From the NCBI GenBank assembly GCA_035048495.1, contig CM068552.1, positions 17,604,654 through 17,668,653 on the forward strand: a stretch of DNA of 64,000 nucleotides. Direction: 5' to 3'. The stretch is from Euptelea pleiosperma. Its lineage: Eukaryota > Streptophyta > Magnoliopsida > Ranunculales > Eupteleaceae. Positions 46,761 through 58,365 of the stretch are shown one piece after another (position 1 is the stretch's first letter; each line of letters opens with the position of its first letter). Below the pieces are notes generated by a model. It was not told where the DNA came from. It saw nothing but the letters and a program-made list of their open reading frames with translations, and did no database searches. The position numbers and the translations under genes are program-made.

Positions 46761-48270
46761 GTAAATGAATCAAACTATGTAAACTTCACGATAAAAATCG
46801 AGTAAGTTTTGAAGTTTTGAAAAATCTAGTGGACATGTTTGAAAAGTCTCTGTTGTCAATCCCAGGAATGCTTAGTTACTTAGCAGTTGATCTTGCTCGT
46901 TAGAAGTTCTCTAAAGACCGAAATGTCAACAATCAAGTAGACTTCATCAACAAAGTGAAGAAGAGCAAACGCTGAAGAACACCAACCCAAGTAAAATAGT
47001 TCAACTGAAGACAAAGTCAAAGTTCAAGCATAAAGATTTGAAGCACAAATTCAACATACGTTCTCACTTATCGAACATTCAACTTTCAGAATCTCATGAT
47101 AATCTTACTCGTTTACATCTAAGGGTTCATCGTGCGAAGCTTGCGGTTCTCCAAGACCCTAGATGTCATTTGGACTTAGACTTATTTATTTGAAGGCTAA
47201 ACTAGCCTTATTGGGAGTTTGTTTTGATTTTTTGGACATGTTGGCGAATGGTTCAACAGACCGGCCGACCGGCTCAGTTGAGCGGTAGACTGGAGTCTTC
47301 TAACTCTAAGCAGTTGATCGGCCAAAACCTCGTAGTCGATCGCCCCCAACTGTTGAAAACTTTGTGTTTGACCTGAGCAGTCGACCATAACTCGGACAGA
47401 AGTCTGTCTCTAAACAATCGATCGGTCAAAACGTGTGGTCGACCCTCCTTTACCAGATCTCATTTTGACTTTGCAAATTGTGTTAATTTTGGCGCACTTA
47501 AGCCATGCAAATGATCTTTTTAGGTCAGTTTCTATTGTTTGGGAATATGCTTATGTATTAGAGCCTAAACCATTCAATACAGAATACCAATCAAGCTCTC
47601 TTTGACTCCCATTCTTTCATTGATATCTTGTTTGATTAATATGATCCATACCCGATCCAATAATCCTTCTGATCCAATCCAAAATCCAACAACACTATTA
47701 CGTTTGATGAAAGGTGGTCAAAAAACTATAAAAAAAAAAAAATTAATAAATAAATAAGAATGAAAGAAAAGATATCTTATCAAATGCGGCAAAAAGGTAT
47801 TTAAACATATGGAATTCAGATAGCGTCTTTAAAAGATTGGATCAGGGTGCGTCCTTAAACGATCCAAGATCTAGTCAGATTGCAAATTATAGGTCCAAAC
47901 TAGATCCGATAACACATGCTAGGTCCAGACCTCATGTTATCGGATCAGATCGGGTTATTGGATTGAAACGATCCAGGACAGCCCTAGTCGTGGGTTCAAT
48001 CCCACTTATGCTAATTAATGACTCTATTTACTTACCTAGTTGGATTGAAAGTCAAACTTAGTTAATGATTTTCTTTTAGTTTTAGTGGATTTTTTAGTCA
48101 AAATATGAGATAATAAAAATAAAATTATATTTATTCTTTAATTCTTTATAATTTTTATATTTTAGATTAATAATTACCGCCTTGCTACCACGCGGATAAC
48201 CAGACAAAGATGTGCGGTTGACGTCAATCATTGACCGTTGGACTCAAGAGAGCCATGGTCCACGAGGCAA
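46761..48270. other. Degenerate LTR-like sequence, no genes
   Basis: Around 47250-47460 there are repeated CGATCGG / GGTCGACC motifs and an AGTCTGTCTC block, similar in style to copia-type LTRs. 47640-48020 contains GATCCGAT-type repeats. No coding sequence recognised. Confidence 0.4.
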
Positions 48271-48738
48271 CAACTATGTACTGACTCGCCGAGTCACCGA
48301 GTCGACTTGACCGGATGAGATTTTAAGTCGAGTTGATATTTGAAGTTTTAAAACACTGCTTAATATGATTATCCCTAATGAAAAGTTCGCTGGTCCCGGG
48401 GACCTTCAAACTTTGAAGGTTCACCTCCCAAAATGTCTGACACGTACGTCAAGGCATAAACCTAACCCATGTTAAACCGTGGTTAGTTAGTTAAGGGTGG
48501 TTAACAACTATGTACTGACTCGCCGAGTCACCGAGTTGACTTGACCGGATGAGATTTTAAGTCGAGTTGATATTTGAAGTTTTAAAACACTGCTTAATAT
48601 GATTATCCCTAATGAAAAGTTCGCTGGTCCCGGGGACCTTCAAACTTTGAAGGTTCACCTCCCAAAATGTCCAACTCGTACGTCAAGGCATAAACCTAAC
48701 CCATGTTAAACCGTGGTTAGTTAGTTAAGGGTGGTTAA
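48271..48738. repeat. Direct tandem duplication, two 234-bp units
   Basis: 48271-48504 and 48505-48738 are nearly identical (a handful of differences, e.g. TCTGACACG versus TCCAACTCG). Each has a GACTCGCCGAGTCACCGAGT start and a GGTCCCGGGGACCTTCAAAC block. Confidence 0.85.
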
Positions 48739-48812
48739 CAAAGGGTACGTGTCAGACATTTTGCGAGGGGACCATCAAAGTGTGAAGGACCCCCGACCAG
48801 CGATTCCCCGCC
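48375..48812. mobile_element. Inverted-repeat element containing the tandem duplication
   Basis: CGCTGGTCCCGGGGACCTTC (about 48389) is inverted at 48765-48805 (GGACCCCCGACCAGCG), and AAAATGTCTGACACGTACG is matched by CGTGTCAGACATTTTG. So the tandem repeat lies inside a foldback/MITE structure. Confidence 0.6.
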
Positions 48813-49283
48813 CTGTATTATGAGTTCGGGCATTTGTGCACTATAACGTGTGCATCAAGCGCCCTCCAAGAGCGACCCATGTGATTTTACAAGAGAATAT
48901 TCAAAAGTTTTATGGGCCCACCTCCACATGTATTAAGACAAAGTTCTCCGGACTTTTATAAGGTGTTGATAGGCCAATAACTTTATCAACCATCTCTTCA
49001 AGCAAAACTTTGATGACGGGCCCTGTCATCAAAGGAGATGACAGGGCTGCAGTCCTGAGCACGTGGATTTTGTACGGCTGCTGACCAACTCGGTCTCACC
49101 CGAGTAAAAGTTGCCTGACCACCTGTGGCGTGGTATCCTACCCGACCACACACAAGCGGCAAGGGATTTTGTACGGTAGCAAGTCACATCGGCACGAGCC
49201 ACAAACTCATCCTCTCCTCCTCTGGTTAGCCTACTCAGGTTTGGTGAGAGTAAATGAAAAAAGTGAAAAAAAAAAAGGGTCGT

Positions 49284-49673
49284 GATGTAACAAGGTATAC
49301 CTGAGATCTTTTCATTTGCGGAAGCGGCATTTTTGGTAGTCACCACTGCCATCTGGGCCCACTGACCGCATGGATGTTTAGCCCACCCTTTAATAGACAT
49401 TTATACAAAAAATCAGCATGTTTAATGATTTTTAGCCGTTGGTTTTAGTACTCAAAAAACGGTTGTATTCAACGGCTATAAGAACGCCTTAAATGGTGCT
49501 AAAAAGTGTTAAAATCTAATGGTTATAGATGACCAATCAAGGTGTGTTTTGGTATGTATATCCACCAAGGGGTGGGATAAACATCCAAGCGGTCAGTGGG
49601 CCCAGATGGCAGCGGTGATTACCAAAAATGCCGCTTCCCCAAATGAACAGTTTCAGGCATACCTTGTTACATC
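49284..49673. mobile_element. MITE with GATGTAACAAGGTAT ends, copy 2
   Basis: Also exactly 390 bp, inverted relative to 39486-39875 (flanks GTCGT and TTTTTCC are swapped). Nested between the arms of the long-inverted-repeat element at 49007-51724. Confidence 0.78.
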
Positions 49674-49757
49674 TTTTTCCAAAAAAAAAAAGGTAAAGCA
49701 ACATAAAGAAGACACGTGGCAATTTCTTATAAGACACTGACTTTAGATGTTTGACCC

Positions 49758-50100
49758 ATGGTTTTAAAAACAGTCGTTTAAACGAAAACGCCCCAAAGCC
49801 CGTTTCCATTAAAACCGTTTAAACACGTTTTAACGTATTTGAATTTAACGGCTGTTAAAATCGTTTAAACAGCCGTTAAATTCTGAATGTTAAATTCCAT
49901 GTTTTTTTTCAAATTTCAAATTTCAAATTTCAAATTTCAAATTTCAAAATTCAAAATTTGAATTTCAGTGCCATTTTTTCCATTAAAATTGGTTAAATTC
50001 CGATTTTTGCCCAAGTCCGTTTCAATCCGTTTTAACGGCCGTTTAAACGGTGATGCCCGAGTCCGTTTAACCATTCAAATGGCCTCCTTTAAACTTTGGG
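49758..50100. mobile_element. GTTTAAACGG element, third copy
   Basis: Begins CCATGGTTTTAAAAACAG and ends GGCCTCCTTTAAACTTTGG. It includes a short (AAATTTC)n run near 49905-49945. It abuts an inverted fourth copy. Confidence 0.65.
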
Positions 50101-50105
50101 TAAAA

Positions 50106-50491
50106 CTAAGGTTTAAAGGAGGCCGTTTTAATGCTATAACACACTGGGGGGCATTACCGTTAAAACGGATTGTAACAGCTAGGCCAACAAAAGAAAAAAA
50201 AGGAAAAATGGAATTTAACGGATTTTAACAGAAAAAACAGAAAAAATGGCGCTGAAAGTCAAATTTTAAAATTTGAAATTGAAAATTTCAAAAAATGAAA
50301 AAATGGATTTTAACGGCCATTTTTTTTTTCACAAAAATTTCCAAAATTTAACGGCTGTTAAAACGATTTTAACGGAGGTTAAAATGGAAAAAAAAATGGC
50401 CATTAAATTCAAATCGTCAAAACAGATTTTAATGATTTTACGGTAACGGGCTTGGGGCGTTACCCTTTAAACGGCTGTTTTTAAAACCATG
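50106..50491. mobile_element. GTTTAAACGG element, fourth copy, inverted relative to the third
   Basis: Begins CTAAGGTTTAAAGGAGGCCG and ends TTTTTAAAACCATG. Together with 49758-50100 it forms a head-to-head pair flanked by similar (T)TTGACC sequences. Confidence 0.65.
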
Positions 50492-50834
50492 ACTTTGACC
50501 CTAGCTAGTAAATTCGCGTATTATACACTTTTAATACACGATTTTTTTGTTTTGAAGGAACATTTAATATTATCGTACAAAATAAAAAATCACGAATTTT
50601 AAGATTATACGAATAAAACATGTATTATTCATGTTTAATACATGGATTGCGTGTTTTTTAAATAAAAACATGTTAATTGGCCGTATAAAATGAAAAAATA
50701 GATAAAATTCAGGCTTTTTAAGGCTAATCGAATATAAATTTCAACAATGACCGAATTTTTGACCAGATGTTTTTATCCCGAAACCGAATTAAACTCGAAC
50801 TTTTCTTGTTTCGAATCTTTACCGAATTGCCAAC

Positions 50835-51128
50835 TGGTACGTTAAAAACTGTTAAAACCCGTTTTGACGCTTAGAAATTAATGGCCTTTCTTTGTTTTGA
50901 CGGCTGTTAAAAATTTTTGTGAAAAAAAGGCCATTATTTCCATTAAATTCTATTTTTTTTGTTTTTCAAAATTTCTAATTTTAAAAATCAGCACCATTTT
51001 TTCATTTTTTTTTCGGTTGAATTCGTTAAAATTTGTTTTTTTTTTCATTTTTGCCCATCCGCTACAATCCGTTTTAACGGTAACGCCCCCAGTCTGTTAT
51101 ACCGTTAAAACAGTCTCCTTTAAACCTT
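50835..51128. mobile_element. GTTTAAACGG element, degraded fifth copy
   Basis: Right end GTCTCCTTTAAACCTTGG is recognisable; the left end is eroded. Same internal motifs (GTTAAAACCCG, CGTTTTAACGG). Confidence 0.5.
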
Positions 51129-51159
51129 GGTTTGGCCAATCCCTAGGTGGAGTAAAACT

Positions 51160-53180
51160 TCGGTCACAACGCACAATACGAGCCACGTGGCACACTCTCG
51201 GTGGACGCTGACCGTATGGATGTTTGGCCAATCAGTAGGTGGACCTACAAACCAGAAATAAACTTGATCAGTGATTTCTAAGCGTTGGATTAAAGTTATT
51301 TTCATGGGTCGATTTTTACCGTATGAATTTTGAGCATTATTTGGGTGCAAAGATCGTTGTAAAAGGTAACTGAGCTACTTTACCTTTTTTAATTTTTTTA
51401 GGTGAAAAAAGGAAATTACTCTTTTGCTCTCACCAAACCTGAGTAGGTTTACCAGAGGAGGAGAGGATGAGTTTATGGCTCGTGCGGATGCGACTTGCTA
51501 CTGTACGTAAGCCACGCGGCAAGCACCTTGCTTATGGTTTGGTAGATACCACATCACAGGTGGTCAGGCAAGTTTTACTCGTCTCACCCAACACATACCC
51601 AAGGAGAAAAAATTCTGGCAAAAAGCACTCGAGTACACCCTGGGAATGTGGGTGGTGCGACCGAGGTGGTTAACCCGTGCAAAATCCAAGAACTGCGAAG
51701 GGGCCTGGTCATCAAAGTTTTACTCTGCCTATTCAATGAATGTCGCTTTGATCTCCTAAAATTTAGCACGGTAGGTCAAGAACAGGTGCTCCAACGCTGT
51801 GCTATCTCAATGTTAAATTATAACATATGCTATATCTTGTGCTATATTTGGCACAGGATATAGTTTATGCTATAATTTAGCATATGGTAGCTTTATGGCA
51901 GCTTTTTGGGTTTTGATTCTTTGGACCATTTACACCTTTGGATCTTGTACCCCAATTAATGCTCAATATCCTACGGCTAAAATCAGCATATGATTGGCTG
52001 ATAAGCAGTCCATGTGTCACTTTTTTAGAAGATGCTGACCGTATGGATGTTTGGCCAATCCCTAGGTGGACCTACAAACCAAAAGTCAGCCTGATTAGTG
52101 ATTTCAAACCTTTCCATGTTGAACCCCAATTATTGTTCAAATTCCCATGTTAAAATCAACGCAAGAAAATGACTCCAATCCAAAATAGGATTGCATCATT
52201 GGAGCATGCCGTGCCAAAATAAGCAAAATGGCACCGTAACTGTCTCAAAATATAGAATTGAGAGCCCCTTTTGGCATTATAGGGTTGGGGATGCTCTAAC
52301 TTAATAAAAATTGATACGACACATTTCCCAAATTTCGTAATTAATCGTCTCTCCATCTACCAATCCCAGCTGTGACTTGTTATAAGGTGTAGATGATGAT
52401 AACAACGAATGACTGGATGACGGTAGCCGTACAAAAGGGGGGGCTAGGACATTAATTCCGTCCCACTCTATCTCCATTGATCTAGGCAGTGACACTAATG
52501 CTTGGGTTGGTAAGCAAGCAACCAGTTATGTAGTGCCAACTCCTAATTTTTTCCTTTCATTTTTAAGTTTAGAGAAAGTTCATCAAAGCAATTGTCCAAG
52601 AATCAGCTTGTTTGATCATTTTTAGCCGTTGGTTTTAGTACTATAAAAAAAAAAAATGGTTGAATTGGACGGCAAGAATCCCGCCTTAAAAATTACTAAA
52701 ATCTAATGGCTCTAGAAATTACCAATCGTGGTGATTTTTGATGTGTATATTCACCAAGGGGTTAGCTAAACATCCATGAGGTCAGCAGCGGTTAGTAACA
52801 AAGATAGCGCTAGCTTACGCTATTGGCTAAGCTACAGCTTGTTACCAGACAAAAATATGAGCGGTTGAAGTCATTGACCTTCAAGATTTCGAGCCCGAGC
52901 CTGAACCCAACCCGAGGTCGGGCTTGAGAATCCCAGCCCAAGCTCAGCCTGATCGGGTTGATCGGGTTGACTGGGTTTTTCGGGTTGCGACTCCAAAGTC
53001 CTACTCCATTTCTCTCTTTGAAGATTGAAATGGAACCAAAGATAAACCCTAACTAGGGGCAGTGCCGTTTTGGCTGCTCTCAAGCGAGAATTATTTGGTA
53101 AATAGGGGTAATAACTTGTGCAAGAAGGCATTTTCTCCGAGAATGGAAGGGAGGACGGGGCGGCTAGTGTTCTAATCGAT
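51160..53180. other. Relics of MITE-like repeats, no genes
   Basis: Repeated phrases such as GACCGTATGGATGTTTGGCC (51209, 52028) with CTAGGTGGACCTACAAACCA also occur in diverged form at 39990 and 55360. Several AT-rich low-complexity stretches. No coding sequence recognised. Confidence 0.4.
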
Positions 53181-53181
53181 G

Positions 53182-53233
53182 TAGTTTTCAAGGATCTTAC
53201 ATCTGTTGTAAGATGTAAGATCCTTGAAAACTA
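53182..53233. repeat. Perfect 23-bp inverted repeat (hairpin)
   Basis: TAGTTTTCAAGGATCTTACA plus TCT is followed by a 6-base loop (GTTGTA) and its exact reverse complement. It stands immediately before the 165-180-bp tandem array. Confidence 0.85.
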
Positions 53234-53239
53234 TAACTG

Positions 53240-53960
53240 ACTACATCAATGCCCCAATTTGGGCATTGATGTCCCGAAATAGATTTCAGTTGTAAGTCTG
53301 AAATGCCTAAACCTATAACTGACTACAATTTCTCAACTGGACCTCAGAATTTAACCCCATCTCTTCCAACACATTTGTTTTAACACATTTGAAGTGTTAG
53401 AAAAGGTTTGGAGAAATTCTGACATTGTTTGCCCAATTTGGGTGTCGAGGTCCCGAAATGGACTTCACATATAAGTCTTAAATGCCTAAACCTATCACTG
53501 ACTACAGTTTTTCAATCGGACCTTAGAATTTACTGAGACTTCACATATGACCTCGTTTGCCCGATTTAGGTGTTGAGGTCCCGAAATGAATTTCAATTCT
53601 AAATCTGAAATGCCTAAACCTATAACTGACTACAGTTTCTCAAACGGACCTCAGAATTTGACCCTGTCTCTTCCAACAAAAACACATTTGAAGTGTTATA
53701 AGAGGTTTCAGGAGATTATATCCTCGTTTGCCTGATTTGGGTGTTGAGGTCTCGAAATGGATTTCAATTCTAAGTCTAAAATGACTAAACCTATAGCTGA
53801 CTATAGTTTCTCAATCAGACCTCAGAATTTAACCTCGTCTCTTCCAACACATTTGACATGTTGGAAGAGATTTCGGGAGATTTTGTCATCGTTTGTCCGA
53901 TTTAGGCGTCGAGGTCCCGAAATGGATTTCAGTTCTAAGTCCGAAATGTAGATGTACCTC
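53240..53960. repeat. Tandem array of ~165-180-bp monomers
   Basis: GT(C/T)CCGAAAT landmarks at 53271, 53450, 53578, 53749 and 53914 (spacings 179, 128, 171, 165). Each monomer includes AAATGCCTAAACCTATAACTG (or close) and TCAGAATTTGACC-type text. The third interval carries a deletion. It may be part of the CACTA element to the right. Confidence 0.8.
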
Positions 53961-54017
53961 ATCGTCATCCACCAGGTCATCATGCACCGGGTCCTCATCA
54001 TCAGAATGGCTGGGAGG

Positions 54018-54640
54018 CTACATGGTGTTCTCGGAATTACAAAGCAAATCCAATATCTGTCTTTGCATCTGAATCTGTAAATCCCTCTGTAGCGTCTCTT
54101 CTCTCTCCAGTTGCTGCTGGTCTCGTATCTCCATCTGTTGATTAATAAGAGTCAACTCGTCCTGATGATGAGTCAACTCCTCTTGATGATAAGTCTCGCG
54201 CTCTACTATCTGTACTTGCGAAAGTGTCAGCTCATCTTGAAAGGCGGCGTAGTTGCTACTCCGACTGGAGGTACTGAATGTACCAAAGACAGTAATAGGA
54301 GTTGGGCCTAAGCCGTAGTCGCGTACACGGCCATGCCTCTCTGGACCCATCACAGCGGTAAAGATGACATCGGGCTCGAGACTAGAAGACTCTCAAGTCT
54401 GTGAAAGCTACGTAAATTTGGACTGCATAGAAAACAAATTAATTAGTAGATGACCAACTATATATTATATGTATAATAAGAATCTTACATACAGTTATTT
54501 CAGTCGAGCCTTCGTCGACTTGTCACCCATCTTTCCGTGTATGAGTCGTAATAAATAGTTCGACCCGACTCGTTGGAGTACCATCATTACTCCGAATCTA
54601 CCCTTGCAGAAAACATATGTATTGTTAAAAGTTATAAGTT
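54018..54640 (-). pseudogene. Possible CACTA (En/Spm) transposon-protein fragment
   Basis: The 111-codon frame 54353-54018 is Gln/Glu-rich and probably coiled coil (DELTLSQVQIVERETYHQEE; QMEIRDQQQLEREETLQRDL), like C-terminal tails of plant transposase-associated proteins (Transposase_24/PTTA type). Farther upstream, near 54530, YYDSYTERWV resembles a conserved T-H-(T)-R-x-x-G-x-(W/F)-V block of that family. A GT-AG intron could separate the two. The assignment rests on pattern only; an unrelated coiled-coil gene is possible. Confidence 0.35.
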
Positions 54641-55900
54641 AAGTTATAATTTCAGCCCATTCTGAAATTTCTAACACCATCAAATGTGGGTTTCAAGGTA
54701 ATAGTAAAAAATAGACAATCCATAATTCTTCAATTTGCTATGAATATCAGAATGATTTGAATTTTTGTGAGGGTGATCTACTCACCATATAGATCACATC
54801 TACAAATTAAAAAATCAGCCCATTCTGAAATTTCTAACACCATCAAATGTGAGTTTCAAGTTAACAATAAAAAATAGACAGTCCATAATTCTTCAACTTG
54901 TAAACCATGCTATGAATATCATAATGGTTTGAATTTTTGTGAGGGTGATCTCCTCACCATAGAGACCATCCTCACCAAAAATATCCCATTCCAAAACTTC
55001 TAATTTATATATATATCCATGCCCCAGAAGATTTTTTGTGTGGACTCCAATCCAACACTTAGAAATCACTAATCAGGTGAATTTTTGTCTGTATGTTCAT
55101 CAAGGTACTGGACCTACAGAGCAAACATCAGCTTGATTATTGATTTCTAACCATTGGATCTTTGTACCCAAATAATGTCAAACTCCATGATTAAAAATCT
55201 ACCCATGAAAATGACTCCAATTCAACTTTTAGAAATCACTAATCAGGCTATTTTTTGTCTGGATGTCTATCTAGGAGTAAAACTTTGCTAACCCTCCACA
55301 ACTGCCCCCCATAACAGCAAACAATATGAGCCACGTGGCACATTTGTGGAGGATGCTGACTGTATGGATATTAGGCCCATCCCTAATTAAGTGGACCAAC
55401 AAATTAAAAATCAACATGATTAGTGATTTCTAAGTGTTGGATTGGAGTCATTTCATGGATTGATTTTAACAGTTGAATTTGAGCATTATTTGGGTACTAG
55501 GATCCAAAGATTTGAAATCACTATAGTTAAACTCAACCCACAAAATAGCTTCAATCAAACGGTTATAAACCACTAATCAGCTTGATTAATGATTTAAAAC
55601 CTTGAATCTTTATACCCAAATAATGCTCAGATTGCTACGATTAAAATAACCCACGAAAATACCTTCAATCTAATGGTCAAAAATCACTGATCAGCATGAT
55701 TAGTGATTAAAACCTTGGATATTTGTAACCAGATAATGGTCAGATTCTCACGGCTAAAATCAACCCACGAAAATAGCTTCAATCAATAGTTAGAAATCAC
55801 TGATCATCCTGATTAGTGATTTACAACCTTGGATTTTCAACCCAAGGGAACAAGATCTAAAGGTATGAAACCTTGATCAGGTTTCCTGATCGAAAAAAAA
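54641..55900. other. MITE-derived repeats, no genes
   Basis: 54640-55012 is related to the 18540-18905 MITE. 55020-55860 repeats the phrase AATCA(C/G)TGATCA..GATTAGTGATT about six times in diverged form. No coding sequence. Confidence 0.45.
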
Positions 55901-56384
55901 AAAAAACACTTACTAGCAAATGGGACACGCGATGCACGACGGGAAACGGCGTTGCGTGGCTGCAACGGAGGCACAGCGTCAGGCGTGGAGGAGGGGCAAG
56001 GGGCGACGGAGGAGAGGAGAAGGGGTTTCGGACGACAGGAAAGTAAAAGGGGAAATGAAATGAATTTTGTTTTATAACTTGATTAACTTTTAGCGATGGC
56101 CAGCTATTGGTCGCTGCTATAGGTAGACATTAACGATAGCCAGATATCTGACCGCCACTAATTGCACACCTATAGTAGCGGTCAGCAAAAAACCACAGCT
56201 AATAGACACCTATAGTGGTGGCTAGTCTCTGGCCGCTGTTAAAAGTCGCTGCTAATAAATGTAATTGTCCCTCCATTTTTTTCCAAGCGTTTAACCAGTG
56301 GCCGCCGCTAAAACCCTCTATATCAGTGGTTTTCTACTGACCGCCGCTAAAAGTCTGCCACTAAAAAGCAATTTTCTTGTAGTG
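55901..56384 (-). mobile_element. CACTA (En/Spm) terminus with subterminal repeats
   Basis: Minus strand starts CACTACAAGAAAATTGC at 56384, the standard CACTA end, followed inward by many GCGG(C/T)(G/C)GT-CAG-type motifs (complement visible as ACCGCCGCTAAAA, GGCCGCCGCT, GACCGCCACTA) between 56090 and 56365. Flanking TGT (56385-56387) fits a 3-bp duplication. The homologous flank TGTAGTGCCAACTCC recurs at 52534 without the element. The other terminus was not found. Confidence 0.72.
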
Positions 56385-56387
56385 TGT

Positions 56388-56848
56388 AGTGCCAACTCTT
56401 AATGTTTTTTTCCTCTATTTTTTAAGTTTAGTGAAAGTTCATCAAAGCAGTTGTCAAAGATTACTAAATCGAGCATGCAACATATGTAGTCTTAAATCTA
56501 ATCCTAAAAAATTGGGAGGGATGATATATTGACTAAGAGTCAACTTCTTCTTGGCGAGTTGAGCTTTCAAGTTTTAATACATGGCTTCAAATGATTATCC
56601 TTAGCATGTATTCTTGGGTTTGGGTCGTGGAGTAACAAGCTACAACTTACGCTCCCATAGCGTAAGCAAGCACCATTTTTGTTGCTCACTACTGCTATCT
56701 AGGTCCACTGACCACATGGATGTTTAGCCCACACTTGGTGAATATACACATAAAAAATCACCACGATTAGTAATCTCTAGCCATTAGATTTTAGTAATTT
56801 TTAAGGCTTGATTTATCAAATTCAACCATTTTTGAAAAATGAAGCGGG
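56388..56848. other. MITE-like remnants
   Basis: Contains GTAACAAGCTACAACTTACGC and AGTGGACC-type text seen in the GATGTAACAAGG MITE family, degraded. No gene. Confidence 0.35.
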
Positions 56849-58365
56849 TGTAAGGAATATATCCTTTCTCTATTTGGCATAATTCCGTATGAAATAAACA
56901 CATTGGAACTGATCATACGAGTGTTAGTAAGGCCTTGAGAATGTCGTGGTATGCATCTTTCATTGACTGCTTGAAAACTAAAAGACGAAGACCGAAGACT
57001 CAAAGGATTGAAGAATGATGCATTTGAGGAACCGTTATTTGTCCGTTTAAGATCGTGTCCAATCGCTAGGAAGGTAATTGACTTAATGGCCTTAGAAGTA
57101 GGATATTAACTAAAATATTTTGGCTAAAACTTCGGCATAGAACAAGACTCCAGTTCAGGCAATAAGTGGCATTAGGAAACTGAACTGAAGGGAAGTCAAT
57201 CAATTGTACCCTGTGCAAGAATCGATTAGACCTAATTAAGGAGACAAAACTTCTAAAAAGTCCAATCGATTGGAATCTGAGCAAGAATCGATTGGACCCA
57301 CAAAGACACAACATCCCGAGAAGTCTGATCGATTGTATTCTGAGCAAGAATAGATTGGACTCACGAAGACAGAACATCCGGAGAAGTCCGATCGATAGGA
57401 TTATGCAAGAATCGATTGGACACTCAGCCCGATCGATTGGACCGACAAAGAAAGTTTCCAAGTCAAACTCAGATTTCTAGTTTCCCCTCTCCCATCACTT
57501 GTTCGACATTAGGGCTTGACTCTTCTATATATAGTCTCCCTTGGCTTATAGAAAACACACACCTACACACTTATACACTCAATTAAAGAGAGTATTTATT
57601 AGTATTTGAGTTGTAGCCCATAGAGAGAAAAACCCACTTAGTTTTCTAAATCATCAGAAGTTTTTCTTCTCTCATGATCATTGCTTGAAAGTCTATACTT
57701 CATAAGCTTGATTAGAATCCTCTGCCTAGGTTATCATTAGTATCCAACCTAGTAAGCCAGAGAGTACTACGTGTGTCTCATTCATTGTGAGCTACGTTTA
57801 GGAGTCAAGGTGTGCTGAATCCTTCGCTTTCGAGGCTGGACCGGCTAGTGAGAATAATAAGATCGGGGTGTACCAGTGGACATTAGGTTTGGGCATACCA
57901 AACTGAACAGCTGATAAGGGATCTTGGCTGGAAGGGCGCTCGTGGACTCAACGCGTGGAGCCAAAGTATGTGGACACACCAGCAGTTGGCCAGAGGGTTA
58001 TATGATGTAGGAACGGTGCTGTGTATGTAACTTCTATATACTCAAAACTTTTCAATTAGTGATACTTTCCGTTTGGACGTGGTCTTGTGGTTTTCCTTGG
58101 CTAAGGTTTCCACAATAAAATTGCATGTGTTACTGGTTTGTTGATTTATCTTCCGCACTTTGTTTAGATTAGAACAGTCTTAAAGAAAATATATCCTTGT
58201 GATATATTTGATCTATTTGATTGTGATAATCAATATCGTAAATCAAGAGAGAATGCATGCGAAACCAAACTACCCTATCCAGTAAAATGAATTAGGTTGC
58301 TATTTAAATCACTAAATTTAAAATACCTATTCAACCCCCCTTCTAGGTATCAAGTTGGAAAGACA
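56849..58365 (+). mobile_element. Solo LTR, copia-type family A, copy 3
   Basis: Starts TGTAAGGAATATATCC and ends near AGTTGGAAAGACA, with a TATA-like CTATATATAG at about 57524 and a run of GATCGATTGGA-type motifs (57195-57440). It shares the GGCTGGAAGGGCGCTCGTGG block with copy 1. No target duplication found; no second LTR. Confidence 0.68.

Larger units (their letters stand above)
49007..51724. mobile_element. Long-terminal-inverted-repeat element with nested MITEs
   Basis: Left arm about 49007-49255, right arm about 51418-51724, related as reverse complements: AAAACTTTGATGAC outer ends, CACCTGTGG...TGGTCAGGCAA middles, and AACTCATCCTCTCCTCCTCTGG inner ends. Between them lie copies of at least two MITE families. 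No transposase. Long arms suggest a Mutator-like derivative, but no 9-bp duplication was found. Confidence 0.6.
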
